Source of the DNA: Brachyhypopomus gauderio
Taxonomy: Eukaryota; Chordata; Actinopteri; Gymnotiformes; Hypopomidae
Assembly: GCF_052324685.1 (NCBI RefSeq)
Contig: NW_027506872.1
Coordinates: forward strand, 2,921,432 to 2,985,431
Direction: 5' to 3'
DNA: 64,000 nt
A model generated the notes under the pieces. The model made no database searches. It was not told the origin of the DNA and worked only from the letters and a program-made list of their open reading frames with translations. Every line of letters starts with the position of its first letter. Within the stretch, counting starts at the first letter, position 1. Shown piece by piece: positions 10,136 to 20,969 of the stretch. Position numbers and translations under genes: made by a program.

Positions 10136-13100
10136 TCATTTTCTGCAGATCTTGGAGAAAGCTGTTGCCAGTCTGGTACGCATCGACTTTCTCCTGAGCT
10201 TAGGGATGGTCTTGTCAGAGGTGGATGGTGCTAAAGAGGAAAGATGTGCCAAAGAAATGGTCAAAGCAAATAGACGGTGTGAGAGGGATGCTGTGTGTAG
10301 TCTTCCATGCTGTTGTCATTATTGTTGTTCATGCCCTATTAGTTGTGCAGCATGAAAGACAACTAAACCATGGAAGACTACTATACCACGGACCCCTCAC
10401 TTCTTTATGCATAATACTCTCATGAATTAAACTTCACCAAAGAAATACTAAAACACGTACCATCTGGAATATGTTTGTCCACCACCTGGTCCTCCATGTG
10501 AACACGCACTTTGTTTGTCTGTTTCTTTAAAAAGAGAAGACAATTTGATAAAAATCATTCAAAATATGATTCTGACGGTAGCATAAATGTATGGTTGAAA
10601 ATCATTCAGAAGAGCAGAGTCTAAAGCTAATGGTGTGACTGGGAATAAATACACTTTAAAAACAGATACCTTGAATCTCAGCTTCAGAAATCTTGGACAC
10701 CTGAACCACCGAGAAGATTTCTTCTCCAGCCCCACGTCCACCGTCTGGGCAGCACTCTGCAGAGCAGAGCCTGTACGGTCCTGTTCTGACTTAGAGGTGG
10801 TGATGCCAGCGAGGTCACTGATCACAGTGTGGGCAATCACAGCTGACAGCTCAGAGCAGCATCGCTGTCGTGACTGCTCCACTTCTAAGTCAGCCTCCGT
10901 CACAGATATGCTTTCATAACAGTAGCGCCCAAATATAGTGTCAGGCTTGGTGCAGGACGTCAGACCAAGGCTTTGTTGGAGTAGTTTTTCGGTAGCTGTG
11001 TTCACAAAGCTCCTCACGATGCCTGACTGGAGTGCCTCCTTGGAAAGGTAGGTATCTGACAACACTGACCGAGTCCCCTTGCAGCTCATTTGTGCTTTTA
11101 CTTGGTCCAGAGCCGCAATCCTTTCCAGCATCAAGTTCCTCACTATAGGGATGAGCTTCTGAGAGGACTGCCTGAGGGAGTCTATGGAGAGCATGCTGTC
11201 CAGTGCCTTCCAGGAACACTCAGACTCCTCATTTTGCTCAAGGGCACCACTGCTGATAACTTTTTCACCAATTGCTTCAAAACTGTCTAAAATTATGAAG
11301 TCACTGAGGGCTTGTAAATGCATGACAGATGGTGTTAATATCTGCCTCATGCACAAAACCTCCAGCCTTTTCTTCACAAATGTAAACAAATCCTTTCCAA
11401 TTAGCTGTCCAGCAATTTCCTCTTTACAGAATGGAATCACTGACAATAGGCATTCAATAATGCTCTTTGTGGTGGTGATGGAGTTTAGCAGTACTGATGC
11501 TGACCAACTCGTGATTGTGCAGGATTCCAAAAATCCCAGCATCCTGGTCTTAACTGCAAGCATCAGATTTTGGGCGATGTCCTCAAAGTAGCTTACAGGC
11601 AGTGTAACACCTTCATGGAGGTCAGTATTGCAATAAATGTCCACAAGACATGAGTTAATCTGGAGTAACAACATGTGCAAGAGTAGTAAACAAGATTGTA
11701 GTCACTGATCACTGGCCTTGGTCTCACACTGCATATATTGCTAATAGATATATAAACACATCAACTATGGAGGAAAACATGAATAATAATAAAAATAATA
11801 GAATAAATGAACTAAAACATTTTAGTCCCTCACCTGCTTTAGGGAGTCATCCACAATAGCGGATATGACGCGGCTGGTCTCTTTCATATCGAGATGCTTT
11901 ATCTCAGGTGGCAACATATTCATAATGGCCCTCATGACCTCTCCATAGATATGGCTGAAGATCCTGTCCTCTGAGATGCCAAAGACGACCCTGAGAGGCT
12001 TTGAAAAAGATGATGTGCTGCTTCTTGAGTACTCATCATACCTGCTGAAAGTAGGAAAGTTTCCCAATAAACTATAAAATACATAAAGGAATCACAGGCT
12101 TGATGACATTAGAAATTAAGCCAAAACTGTTAAACTCCGTGCTCGTGGACCGAGTTTAACTGAGTAAATAACTCAGCATATCAATACTCCAAATGAATAC
12201 TCACCACCAACCTTCAGACTGAGTATTAACTTACATGCACAAGGTAGCATACATTAAAGGACGAGGGGCACGACTACGCCTGCTCGTCGGTCCGCAGTTG
12301 ATCTGAGAGGGAGAATCATGTGTCTCTCCATGCTCCACCTCATGAGGGCTGCTGGAGATACAGGTTCCTCCTGAGGACCTCACCCCTAACAGGCCTGACT
12401 CGAAACCTGGAGCAACCACCTCCTTCACTGCTACTTTGACCCATGCTGAGATTTTTTGCAGCACTGCAATCAAATCCTCCATTTTCATCTAGTTAGGTTA
12501 AAGCCAAGTATAAAACGTTCATCAGTATCCAAAAGCTTAATGATTTTTAATTATTACTTTTTTTAACCTTAAGCTGATTATTTCTTTAAGAAGTAAAATG
12601 CCAATGCAAAGAACATGTACTGTTATGAAGGTCTGACCAGACATGGCCAAAGGCTCATCTTGCAGACAGACATACACACAGGCAGAGATGAAGACAGAGA
12701 GATAGAGATTCGTACTCACATCGCTTGGCAGTGTATTCCTCAGCTCTTGCCAAAGTCTGAAAAGAAAGTGTTACATTGTCACCTAGTTTAATCTTCCAGC
12801 ACATGTATGTAAAGATTGAGTATGTGATGTGTGGAGAGTGAGTACTTACTCTTCAGTTAGAACAGCTGCATTAGTCCCAGAGGTCGATACGACTCCATCA
12901 CTTTTGACACATGGAGGAGTGTTGAGATCCTCCATCACTGCCTCCTCCACTCTAGTACAGCAAACAGCTGTGGTGAAAGAAACATTTACTTTAAACATCT
13001 ATGAGGCAAACACTAATGATGCCCATAAACAAATGTCACTAAAAACATAAATTATGGAAAATTATACTGTTATGAATAAATACCCGTATAATGCATCACG

Positions 13101-16100
13101 TTTTGGTAACATGTCATCACGCTAAATCTCACCTGAAAACCATCTGCTATGGTCTTTCTTTGCCGGCTTGCTTTCCACGCCGGGAGCAGACGCATCACAG
13201 CCCTCTGCAGGAAGCTCTTCTGCTGGCCCAGCTTTCTTAGACTGTAGTAGAGAAAATGAAGAAAAAATGAGTTTCATGATTACCGATTTTGCATTTCTCA
13301 AAATCCTCCACAAGGTGGCGCTATTAGAATTGTTGTGTACGCGCTAAAAAGGGAGGAAACTGGTGACGCTTTACGAGTGTCCCATAGAAAACTATTGATT
13401 TTCTCATGCAGGCCTATATATAAACTTACTGACATGGGTAAACATAGCATGAAGAAATAATTGACGACATCATGTTAAAGTAGGCTACATTATGCGTTAA
13501 ACACGTTGTAGAATGCTACCCTTTCCTGTGAAGATAATACAGGCTGCGGACATCCGCGCAGACACGATAGGGGGAATACGAACATTTTATAATTTAGATT
13601 TTTTTTTCAACTCCGCTGGACTCTCAAGGAGATAATATTAATCGATCTTAATGATGACCTCAGATGGTTAATAACCAATATTAATTGGTTACACATCTTA
13701 AATGTGATAAGAGGCCGTAAAATGAAGTAACTGGGATGTAACCGGATAATTAGAGAAGGGTAATGCTGCAGGCCGGAGCCCCGGTGGGCGTGGGTAAAGG
13801 GCGTATCATGTGTCAATCATTTTCGAATGCAGCCAATCAGATACTAGACTTTCGTTGTCAATCAATTTTTATTAAGCCAATTATCAGCCAGAGTTAGCTG
13901 TCAATCATTTTTTAATGCAGCCAATCATCTTAACAGATCTGCCAAAAGAAGGCGGAAACTGCACGGAGAAGCTCTTTAAACAGAAGTATATGCCGCTCTT
14001 ACACAAAAGTAGCTGAATAAAAACATTAGAAGAGCCATGACTTTAGACATTTTAAAATCAAAGTTTAAAATACTTCTCACTTATTTTTCTGGAACGGCAC
14101 TTTAATGTTTTTTCCTTTATTGCACGTATTGCATCATTTACATCATACATATATGTGGCGAGTGTAAATTGGTAGCGGAGGGGAGGTGTAAATGGACACA
14201 AATTATGTATTATATCGCGATCGATCGCCATGTATAAGCGCCTCCGCCGAGCAGAGCGTTGAGGAGCGACTTCGATTGGAGGATCGTGCTCTATTTTTTA
14301 TTATTAATTTTTTTGCCGATGCTGGTCCAGCGTGTCGCGTGCCACTGATTATGCCTCGGCGTGCCAACGGTGGCCCGCGTGCCATAGGTTGCCGACCCCT
14401 GCTGTAGAGCCTTTGAATATTATAACCATTGTCGAAATTAAGCTCAGCAAGTAAAGTAAAAGAAGGACGCGATCACACAGTCTCATTGAAAATGTAGGAG
14501 TTAATGAATAAAGTGCACCAACGCAAAACCCGTGACATAATCCAAATAAAGTTTGAAGACTAGTATTGTTTTGATATAATCAAATGACGATGGAGTGTTG
14601 GAGTTATCGGACAGAGTTGATCAAATCAGAGTTAATCCAACTCAATGACTCCCGCAAAGATGTAATTAAACTCTGCCCACGAATTTCTCTTGGCGAAAGA
14701 TGTACACGGTGAGCATACAATAGCTAGCTCTCCATAATTATGAGGATTAAAAGCAATGCCTGATTATATCAAAACAATACTGGTCTTCAAACTTTATTTG
14801 GATTATGTCACGGGTTTTGCGTTGGTGCACTTTATTCATTAACTCCTACATTTTCAATGAGACTGTGTGATCGTGTTCTTCTTTTACTTGCGCTACATTA
14901 CTGGTCACATCTGAGCTTAATTTCGACAATGGTTTTAATATTCAAAGGCTCTACATCAGGGGTCGGCAACCTATGGCACGCGGGCCACCGTTGGCACGCC
15001 GAGGCATAATCAGTGGCACGCGACACGCTGGACCAGCATCAGTTAAAAATTAATAATAAAAAATAGAGCACGATCCTCCAGTCGAAATCGCTCCTCAACA
15101 CTCTGCTCGGCGGAGGCGTTTATACTTTGCGATCGATCGCGATATAATACTTAATTTGTGTCCATTTACACCTCCCCTCCGCTAACAATTTACACTCGCC
15201 ACATATATGTATGATGTAAATGATGCAATACGTGCAATAAAGGAAAAAACATTAAAGTGCCGTTCCAGAAAAATAAGTGAGAAGTATTTTAAACTTTGAT
15301 TTTAAAATGTCTAAAGTCATGGCTCTTCTAATGTTTTTATTCAGCTACTTTTGTGTAAGAGCGGCATATACTTCTGTTTAAAGAGCTTCTCCGTGCAGTT
15401 TCCGCCTTCTTTTGGCAGATCTGTTAAGATGATTGGCTGCATTAAAAAATGATTGACAGCTAACTCTGGCTGATAATTGGCTTAATAAAAATTGATTGAC
15501 AACGAAAGTCTAGTATCTGATTGGCTGCATTCGAAAATGATTGACACATGATACGCCCTTTACCCACGCCCACCGGGGCTCCGGGCTGCAGCATTACATA
15601 TATGGATAATTAACGTTAATCTGGCTCTCGTTCACTCTCTGATTCGTTCATGAACTGAAATCTCTCGTTCATTCTCTGATTCGTTCACTGAACGTAGTCA
15701 CCCAGAGAACTGTTGCTAAGGACGTGACTCGCGTTTCCGCTGCCACTCACTCACATTTTCTTTTTGATTGCACATTTAAGTTGATATTTTCATCTGAATG
15801 TACAGTTTTTATCTTAATGTTGCTCTTAATTTAATATTTATTTTGCACTCAGTTGTAGGTTAGTTCATACTTATTTTTTGTATTATGTTACAGTGATCCT
15901 GCGCCAGTTCGTGCTTCAGCTTTTGTGAATTCACTCTTTCACGGGTTTTTATAAGATATTAATGGGAAAAATAATTCGCGGGTCATCACTTTTTCGCCGG
16001 TTGTCTGCGGAATTCGATCGGAGGAAAAAATACATATTTTATGATTTTTTACATGACAAAATCCCAAAATGTATAAAAATATATTATAAGTATTAATAAT

Positions 16101-16803
16101 AACAAGGAATGTTATAAATAATAAAACAGTACGAATTATAGTAAATAGTGCATATTTACTCTCGGAAACGAGAACCAGCATCACACACATGCACAGAACA
16201 GTGTGGTAATGGTTATTAAGTGAACGGGAAAGGTTTATGTAAAGGTGTGGGGAGGGTTTATAAAGCCTTAATATAGTGTATAAAAACTTAAATAATTATA
16301 CCGTTTCTATTTTCGGTTATTGCGGGTAGTTTTGGAATCTCCAGAATGCGATAAAGGAGGCATTACTGTATTTGTAATGTAATTTATATTTTATAATAAT
16401 TTATATTTTATAAGCCCAACATTTATACATTTTCTACAACACTCTCCTGGTCCATGAGGCCGTGAACTAAACTGAAACATGAACCGATCAGCCGTGTATC
16501 AGTTAAGACTGAATACTTTCCCTTGACCATAGCGCGCACACCGCACACCTCGCGCGAACCTCCACGTTCTTTGCAGTGTTGTCCGAAACGACATGTGGTA
16601 GTATAAAGAAACACCCCTCAAAAACAGGGGAACATTTACCTGATGAATTTTAATGTTGCATTGTGTTCTAGGTTTGAAAGTGCTGGAATTTAGGCTAAAG
16701 TACTTGAAAATGCTCGACTGAGAAGCTAGGCTCTCTCGAACTTACTCGGACTAAAGTGAGATTATGGAAAAAGCTCAAAGGAACATGAACTTACCCTCAT
16801 CAT
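10136..16803 (-). CDS. Unrecognised spliced gene, 628 aa (copy 1)
   Basis: Nine coding exons, each with GT-AG borders: 16803-16795, 13241-13133, 12967-12850, 12756-12720, 12488-12235, 12044-11834, 11659-10670, 10524-10461 and 10230-10136. Lengths sum to 1887 nt (629 codons with stop), and every phase matches with no internal stop. The start is ATGATGAGG, just upstream of a GTAAGT donor. Exon 7 is long (330 codons). The protein is mostly helical-looking and non-repetitive, with a basic C-terminus (RWFRCPRFLKLRFK and KLRRKSMRTRLATAFSKICR). No signal peptide or membrane segment is obvious. I do not recognise the family. Intron 1 carries the foldback element 13753-15603. The promoter is described separately. 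Confidence in the gene model is high; the function is unknown. Confidence 0.85.
13753..15603. mobile_element. Mutator-like foldback element (giant palindrome)
   Basis: Two inverted arms of about 830-840 bp (13753-14582 and 14761-15603) surround a 178 bp spacer. The element is flanked by the 9 bp direct repeat GGATAATTA (13744-13752 and 15604-15612). Copy 2 has the single unfilled site at 53537-53545. Long terminal inverted repeats and a 9 bp duplication fit MuDR/MULE transposons. No transposase is present. Each arm contains an inward-facing hAT end (CCGACCCCTG at 14402, CAGGGGTCGG at 14957). It sits in intron 1 of the spliced gene. Confidence 0.9.
15604..16794. other. Intron 1 sequence, no separate gene
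   Basis: Part of intron 1 of the minus-strand gene. It contains repeated CGTTCA(C/T)T and CTCTCTGATTCGTTCA motifs near 15630-15690 and long AT-rich runs. No independent gene or transposon ends were recognised. Copy 2 carries the same sequence except for about 85 bp missing near its 54400. Confidence 0.5.
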
Positions 16804-16884
16804 TTGTTTAAACACGATCACTTGGAATACGATCACTCTTTTACTCGCACAATATAACGCTGAAACGCTGTACCACGACGATCT

Positions 16885-17010
16885 GTGGTTTAAACGCGTC
16901 TGTGGCGACTTTTATAGGTCTCCTGCATTGTGACGTCATATGCCGTGTTGTCGTAGGGACGCAGTTAGATAATAACTAAAACTACTAATTGCCCGTGTTG
17001 TCATAGTAAC
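16885..17010 (-). promoter_or_regulatory. Promoter of the unrecognised gene (copy 1): TATA, CRE, two X-boxes
   Basis: On the minus strand, reading toward the gene, two RFX-type sites (16997-17010, GTTGTCATAGTAAC; 16947-16960, GTTGTCGTAGGGAC) come first. A perfect CRE TGACGTCA (16931-16938) and TATAAA (16911-16916) follow. Transcription should start near 16885, about 80 bp above the ATG at 16803. The two X-boxes lie in a 50 bp tandem duplication that copy 2 lacks. A CRE beside a TATA box plus X-boxes is typical of CREM/RFX-driven spermatid genes; that role is inference. Confidence 0.6.
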
Positions 17011-17038
17011 GCAGTTAGACAATAACTAAAACTGCTAA

Positions 17039-17484
17039 TTGGCCGAGTCTTCAAGTGCAAATCACATGGGCTGGCCCATGTTAATCTCAGTAGTTTGGGC
17101 CGGGACATTTATCACACCTACTCTGGCCCTGGACATGTATCAGATCCACTCCGGTGTTATAAAAATCTGTGCTACCCATCGAATGTCCTACCTAGATGTA
17201 TTTTCATGTCAGTGTACAGCGTACACCTATAATTTTGCGTTGTCAGCATTTTTTTCTCTTGAATTCACAATGAGGACTGTCCATTTATTTTGCCAATTTA
17301 CTTTTTTGTCAACAATTGTTAAATATTTTTGTGAATATCCTCGGAAAGACCTGAGAAATATCACTACTGCTTTGTTTCTAATATGTGGAGGTTCCAAATG
17401 TCTGCTAGTCAGTTTGTTTTACCCTTGCCAGTAAATAACTGTGCTCTCTTTTATCATTCCATCCTAACTGGTTTTAGTTGACTG
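17039..17484. other. No gene recognised
   Basis: Sequence upstream of the CRE/TATA promoter, shared with copy 2 (54830-55282). The apparent frames here differ between copies by indels, so I regard them as non-coding. TGGGCTGGCCCATG near 17067 is a palindrome. Confidence 0.5.
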
Positions 17485-18340
17485 CAGGGGCGGACTGGCA
17501 TACATTACTACCGGGGATTTCCCCGGTGGGCCGATGGGTTAGTGGGCCACCGGTTGTTTAACTCGGCCCGTGGAGGAGTCATTGCCACACACTGCGGCCC
17601 CGGCCCGTAGTCACGCTGCTGTTTAACGGTGTTATTACCTCCCCCGCTCCAGTCACACTAACCTGCTCAGAGCGGCCGCGGACTGAGCCTGTAAACACAT
17701 GAACGAGTTGGACCGCGGCCGCGGACCGGGCCAGCTGATGTGAGCTGACGGTATGCAGCGGAGATCAGAAAAAAAAACAACTTGTCCCAGAAAATCTGGG
17801 CCGGACTACGAAAACATACAGCAGCTGTGTCACTTATTAATACAAGTAGACACGAGTAGCCTCATCCATACTAATGCTACATTAATGATATCTCCCTGTT
17901 TGTATCCCACGAGTGACAAGAGAGAGAGACGCCAGTTGCACACTGACACTGCTGAGGGTCTAACTCATCATGTGATCCCTCCGCCACACGGTTCACACTA
18001 CTGAAACGTGAAAAAATAGGTCCGCATTGCTGTAAAGATGGAGCAGTCTAAGCCAGGGTCTAAACAAACTACGAAACGTAAACGTGGCGCTGAAAAGATG
18101 AGAGAGAGAAAAAGAAAAGCTGCAGAGGTTACTCACTGAGTGAACAATGTAGGTTTCGGCTTTCCAGTTTCCTGTATTTTGTCAGGGTCAAATTATTAAG
18201 TGTGTTAGTTATTTTGTTATGCTACTATGTGGCTTTTTAATCATATTATTGCTGGAAGGAATATTGTCCATATGATAATAAAAGCTGTCATATACACTAC
18301 GTGCCACCGGGGTGGTGTAAAATGGACACAAATTAAGTAT
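17485..18340 (+). mobile_element. hAT-derived element, partial (copy 1)
   Basis: Begins CAGGGGCGGACTGGC, a common fish hAT terminus. A short frame at 18038-18139 (MEQSKPGSKQTTKRKRGAEK..., 33 codons) looks like the first exon of a fish hAT transposase of the ZMYM-like group and then stops. No catalytic domain follows. The right end was not found with certainty. Confidence 0.5.
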
Positions 18341-19523
18341 TATAGCGCCAGAGATGTCCTGTTACAGATACATTTTTATGATTGATCAGGTACACTACAC
18401 CCAGATTTATGAACTGGCTGACAACACTAAAAAATCATGTATAAAAGCACACATTTGCAGGTGTTTATGGATTTACTTCACTGAATGATTTAATTGATTT
18501 AGTGTTTTCATTTTTGCAGTGCCTTCTGTGTATTTCTGGGTCCAGCTTACTAAGCCACCTTTTCTGACTAGAGCTACACTGATCCAGGTAACATAAAAAA
18601 TATGTTAACATAAAAATAGTTCAAAAGTCAAGTCTTTCTTGCACAGATTCAGTGTTTTGGTTTTTCAGGAGGCATGACCATTAAGGAAACCGTTTGGCAA
18701 AAAATGCAAAAAGCAATCACAAATGACCTGGCAAAAAAATAAAATAAAATAAACTGGACTCAGAGAAAATTGAATTCAAATAATCAACACTGAAAGATGT
18801 CATCTTTATCTTACTGTCAGTGGTGTGCACAGACATTTTGGGGGGCAAGTGCTTGGGGGGGGGGGGGGGGCACTTTTTAGCGCACGTGGAACACTTCATT
18901 ATAAAAAAATTACAAGCACATGTTGAATGAAATTTGACTTTTATTTGTAACATTCTCTAAACGTGAGTTTTCAATGGAAAAAAGTCACGCAGCCGACTGA
19001 TAAAATTCATATCCAATATTAACTATATACAGTCATGTCCTTCAGTTAACTTCTGTTTACCCTCCACTGTCTGCAGGCCTTGTTGCATATATTTTGCAAT
19101 TAGTCAATCAATATAGGCCTACAATTAAGACAGTAAAAAGACTGTAAAGTAGGAGAAGGAGTTATAGGCTACTGAGTGTTTTCATTACATGAATGCAGAT
19201 GGGCATTTTTCACAGGTAATGGGGAACTTCCCGTTTCTTCGTTCACAAATGAATGTGTTAATTTATGTTGCCTACCAAAACCTATACAACAGAAGACGTT
19301 CAGCTTAATAGATTTGCAAACTCTACCTTAATTATTTGTATGTGGTCGTCCTCACGTTATCTATCATTGATTTGGGCTAGAGCGACTAGTTTATCAGATG
19401 ACCAGTCGGCTAAAATGCTTAGTAGTTTGGTGCTGTATGAGACATTTTACTGCACAACAAAATGATTTCACGTTGGGCTTAGAGGGCAAACGGTACGATT
19501 TGACTTGATGTGTATGTGACCTG

Positions 19524-19677
19524 TGTGGTAATTTTTAGATTAGTCAGGAATGACTCAAACTACAGCTTGTCTTTAGCCAGCAGGCATAGTTTACTTAACT
19601 CTCCTTTTACCTGTGCCCATACATGTACATAATCCCGCCTTCAGTACGGAACGCCCAGAGGACCACAACTCACCACA
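19524..19677 (-). repeat. 3' LTR of Gypsy element
   Basis: 154 bp, TGTGG...CCACA. It differs from 23855-24008 at one visible base (ACTCAAAC against ACTCGAAC). Confidence 0.93.
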
Positions 19678-19695
19678 TCTCCCTTTCCCCCAAAG
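19678..19695 (-). promoter_or_regulatory. Polypurine tract of Gypsy element
   Basis: Minus strand reads CTTTGGGGGAAAGGGAGA immediately before the 3' LTR, the plus-strand primer for reverse transcription. Confidence 0.85.
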
Positions 19696-19814
19696 TAGTG
19701 ATAAAATCTTAACAAAAACATGAACTACTGAAAACCTATAGTCTGACACTTAAAACAGGACTCCTGAGAAAACCCCAAAATAACATTTCACACCCTTTCA
19801 ATTATTCTGTCTTA

Positions 19815-20906
19815 CTATTGTACATAATCTTTAAGCCATGCTGGTGCCTTCACCTCCCTCCTTGGTTGAGCCCGTTCCACCTGCTCGCCCTCTCTCTCTT
19901 CTGGTCCTGCTGTCTGTTCTGTCTCCCCCTCAGTCTGTGCAGGGGTTTGTATGTCTTGTAAGGGTCTGAGATGTGCCTTGTTTCTTCTCACCACTTCCGA
20001 ATCGGTCTCCACAACAAAGGAACGGGGAGTGTCTGCTTGTCTTAGCACCGTAGCAGGCTCGTGGGTGTTTGTAATCCAGACCCGCTGACCTGCTATTAGC
20101 TCTGGCCTGACCCCAGCTCTATGCCTTTTATTGTAGGCCCGTGTCTGTGCCTGTTTTAACTCCTTGTCCTTGTCTGCAAATTTCTTTTGGTTTGGCCATT
20201 GTGGTTTAAGTTGTCCCGGTGAGACTGGCAATGGTGAGCGCAGCCTTCTGCCCATTAGGAGTTCAGCTGGTGAAGGGCCTTGATGCAGCGGTGTGACCCG
20301 GTATGCCAATAGGGCTTTGTAGGGGTCATTGTTCTTCTTCAAGAGGCTTTTCACTGTTTTAACAGCCCTCTCTGCCTCCCCGTTGCTCTGGGCGAAGAAT
20401 GGGCTGCTGGTGACGTGTCTGAAGTCGTAGTCTGTGGCAAAAAGGGAGAAAGAGCTAGAAGAAAACTGAGGTCCATTATCTGTTATCAAAATTTCAGGCA
20501 CCCCATGTCTAGCAAAAATAGATTTCAGGCCATTAGTTACCCCTGCTGACGTAGTTACAGGTGTCTTCATTATTTCAATATATCTTGAATAGTAGTCTAC
20601 TACCAGTAAATAAGAGTCATTTTGCCAGTAAAACATATCTGCGCCGATTTTCTGCCAAGGCCGTTTAGGCAGCTCTGAGAGTATCATCGGCTCTGGGTGT
20701 AGCTGTTGGTGCTTAGCACATATCTCACACTGGGCCACGACTTTTGTGATTTGAGCACTCAGGCCTAACCACCACACAGACTGCTGAGCTCTCAGCTTGC
20801 ATTTGGATATCCCCATATGTCCCTCATGCAGTCGGGCAAGTATTTCATTTTGCAGTGTCTCTGGAATGACAATACGTTGTCCTTTCATCAAAAGATCACC
20901 ATTCAT
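19815..20906 (-). pseudogene. Gypsy integrase
   Basis: 363 codons in the same frame as RT. A zinc-binding HHCC region (HEGHMGISKC...CEICAKH) precedes the D,D-35-E core: GADMFYW, ITDNGPQFSS and SNGEAERAVK. A C-terminal tail ending PAWLKDYVQ is typical of fish members. No internal break is seen, so this part on its own is intact. Confidence 0.93.
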
Positions 20907-20969
20907 GTGTAACTCCCCTTGGTGAACCCAATAAGCCTTCAGTTGCTGGGGAAGCTCCTCTTGTCATGG

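Noticed and set aside
10149..10276. Plus-strand exon-like frame with MutS-like flavour, bounded by AG and GT
   Set aside because: It is the antisense of the last exon of the minus-strand nine-exon gene (10230-10136), whose phase and stop fit exactly. The MutS likeness is weak.
14192..14407. Frames in the foldback arms
   Set aside because: They mirror each other across the palindrome, lie over a hAT end, and show no protein motif.
17039..17434. 131-codon plus-strand frame next to the promoter
   Set aside because: Disrupted by indels in copy 2 (54823-55071), no domain, no splice support.
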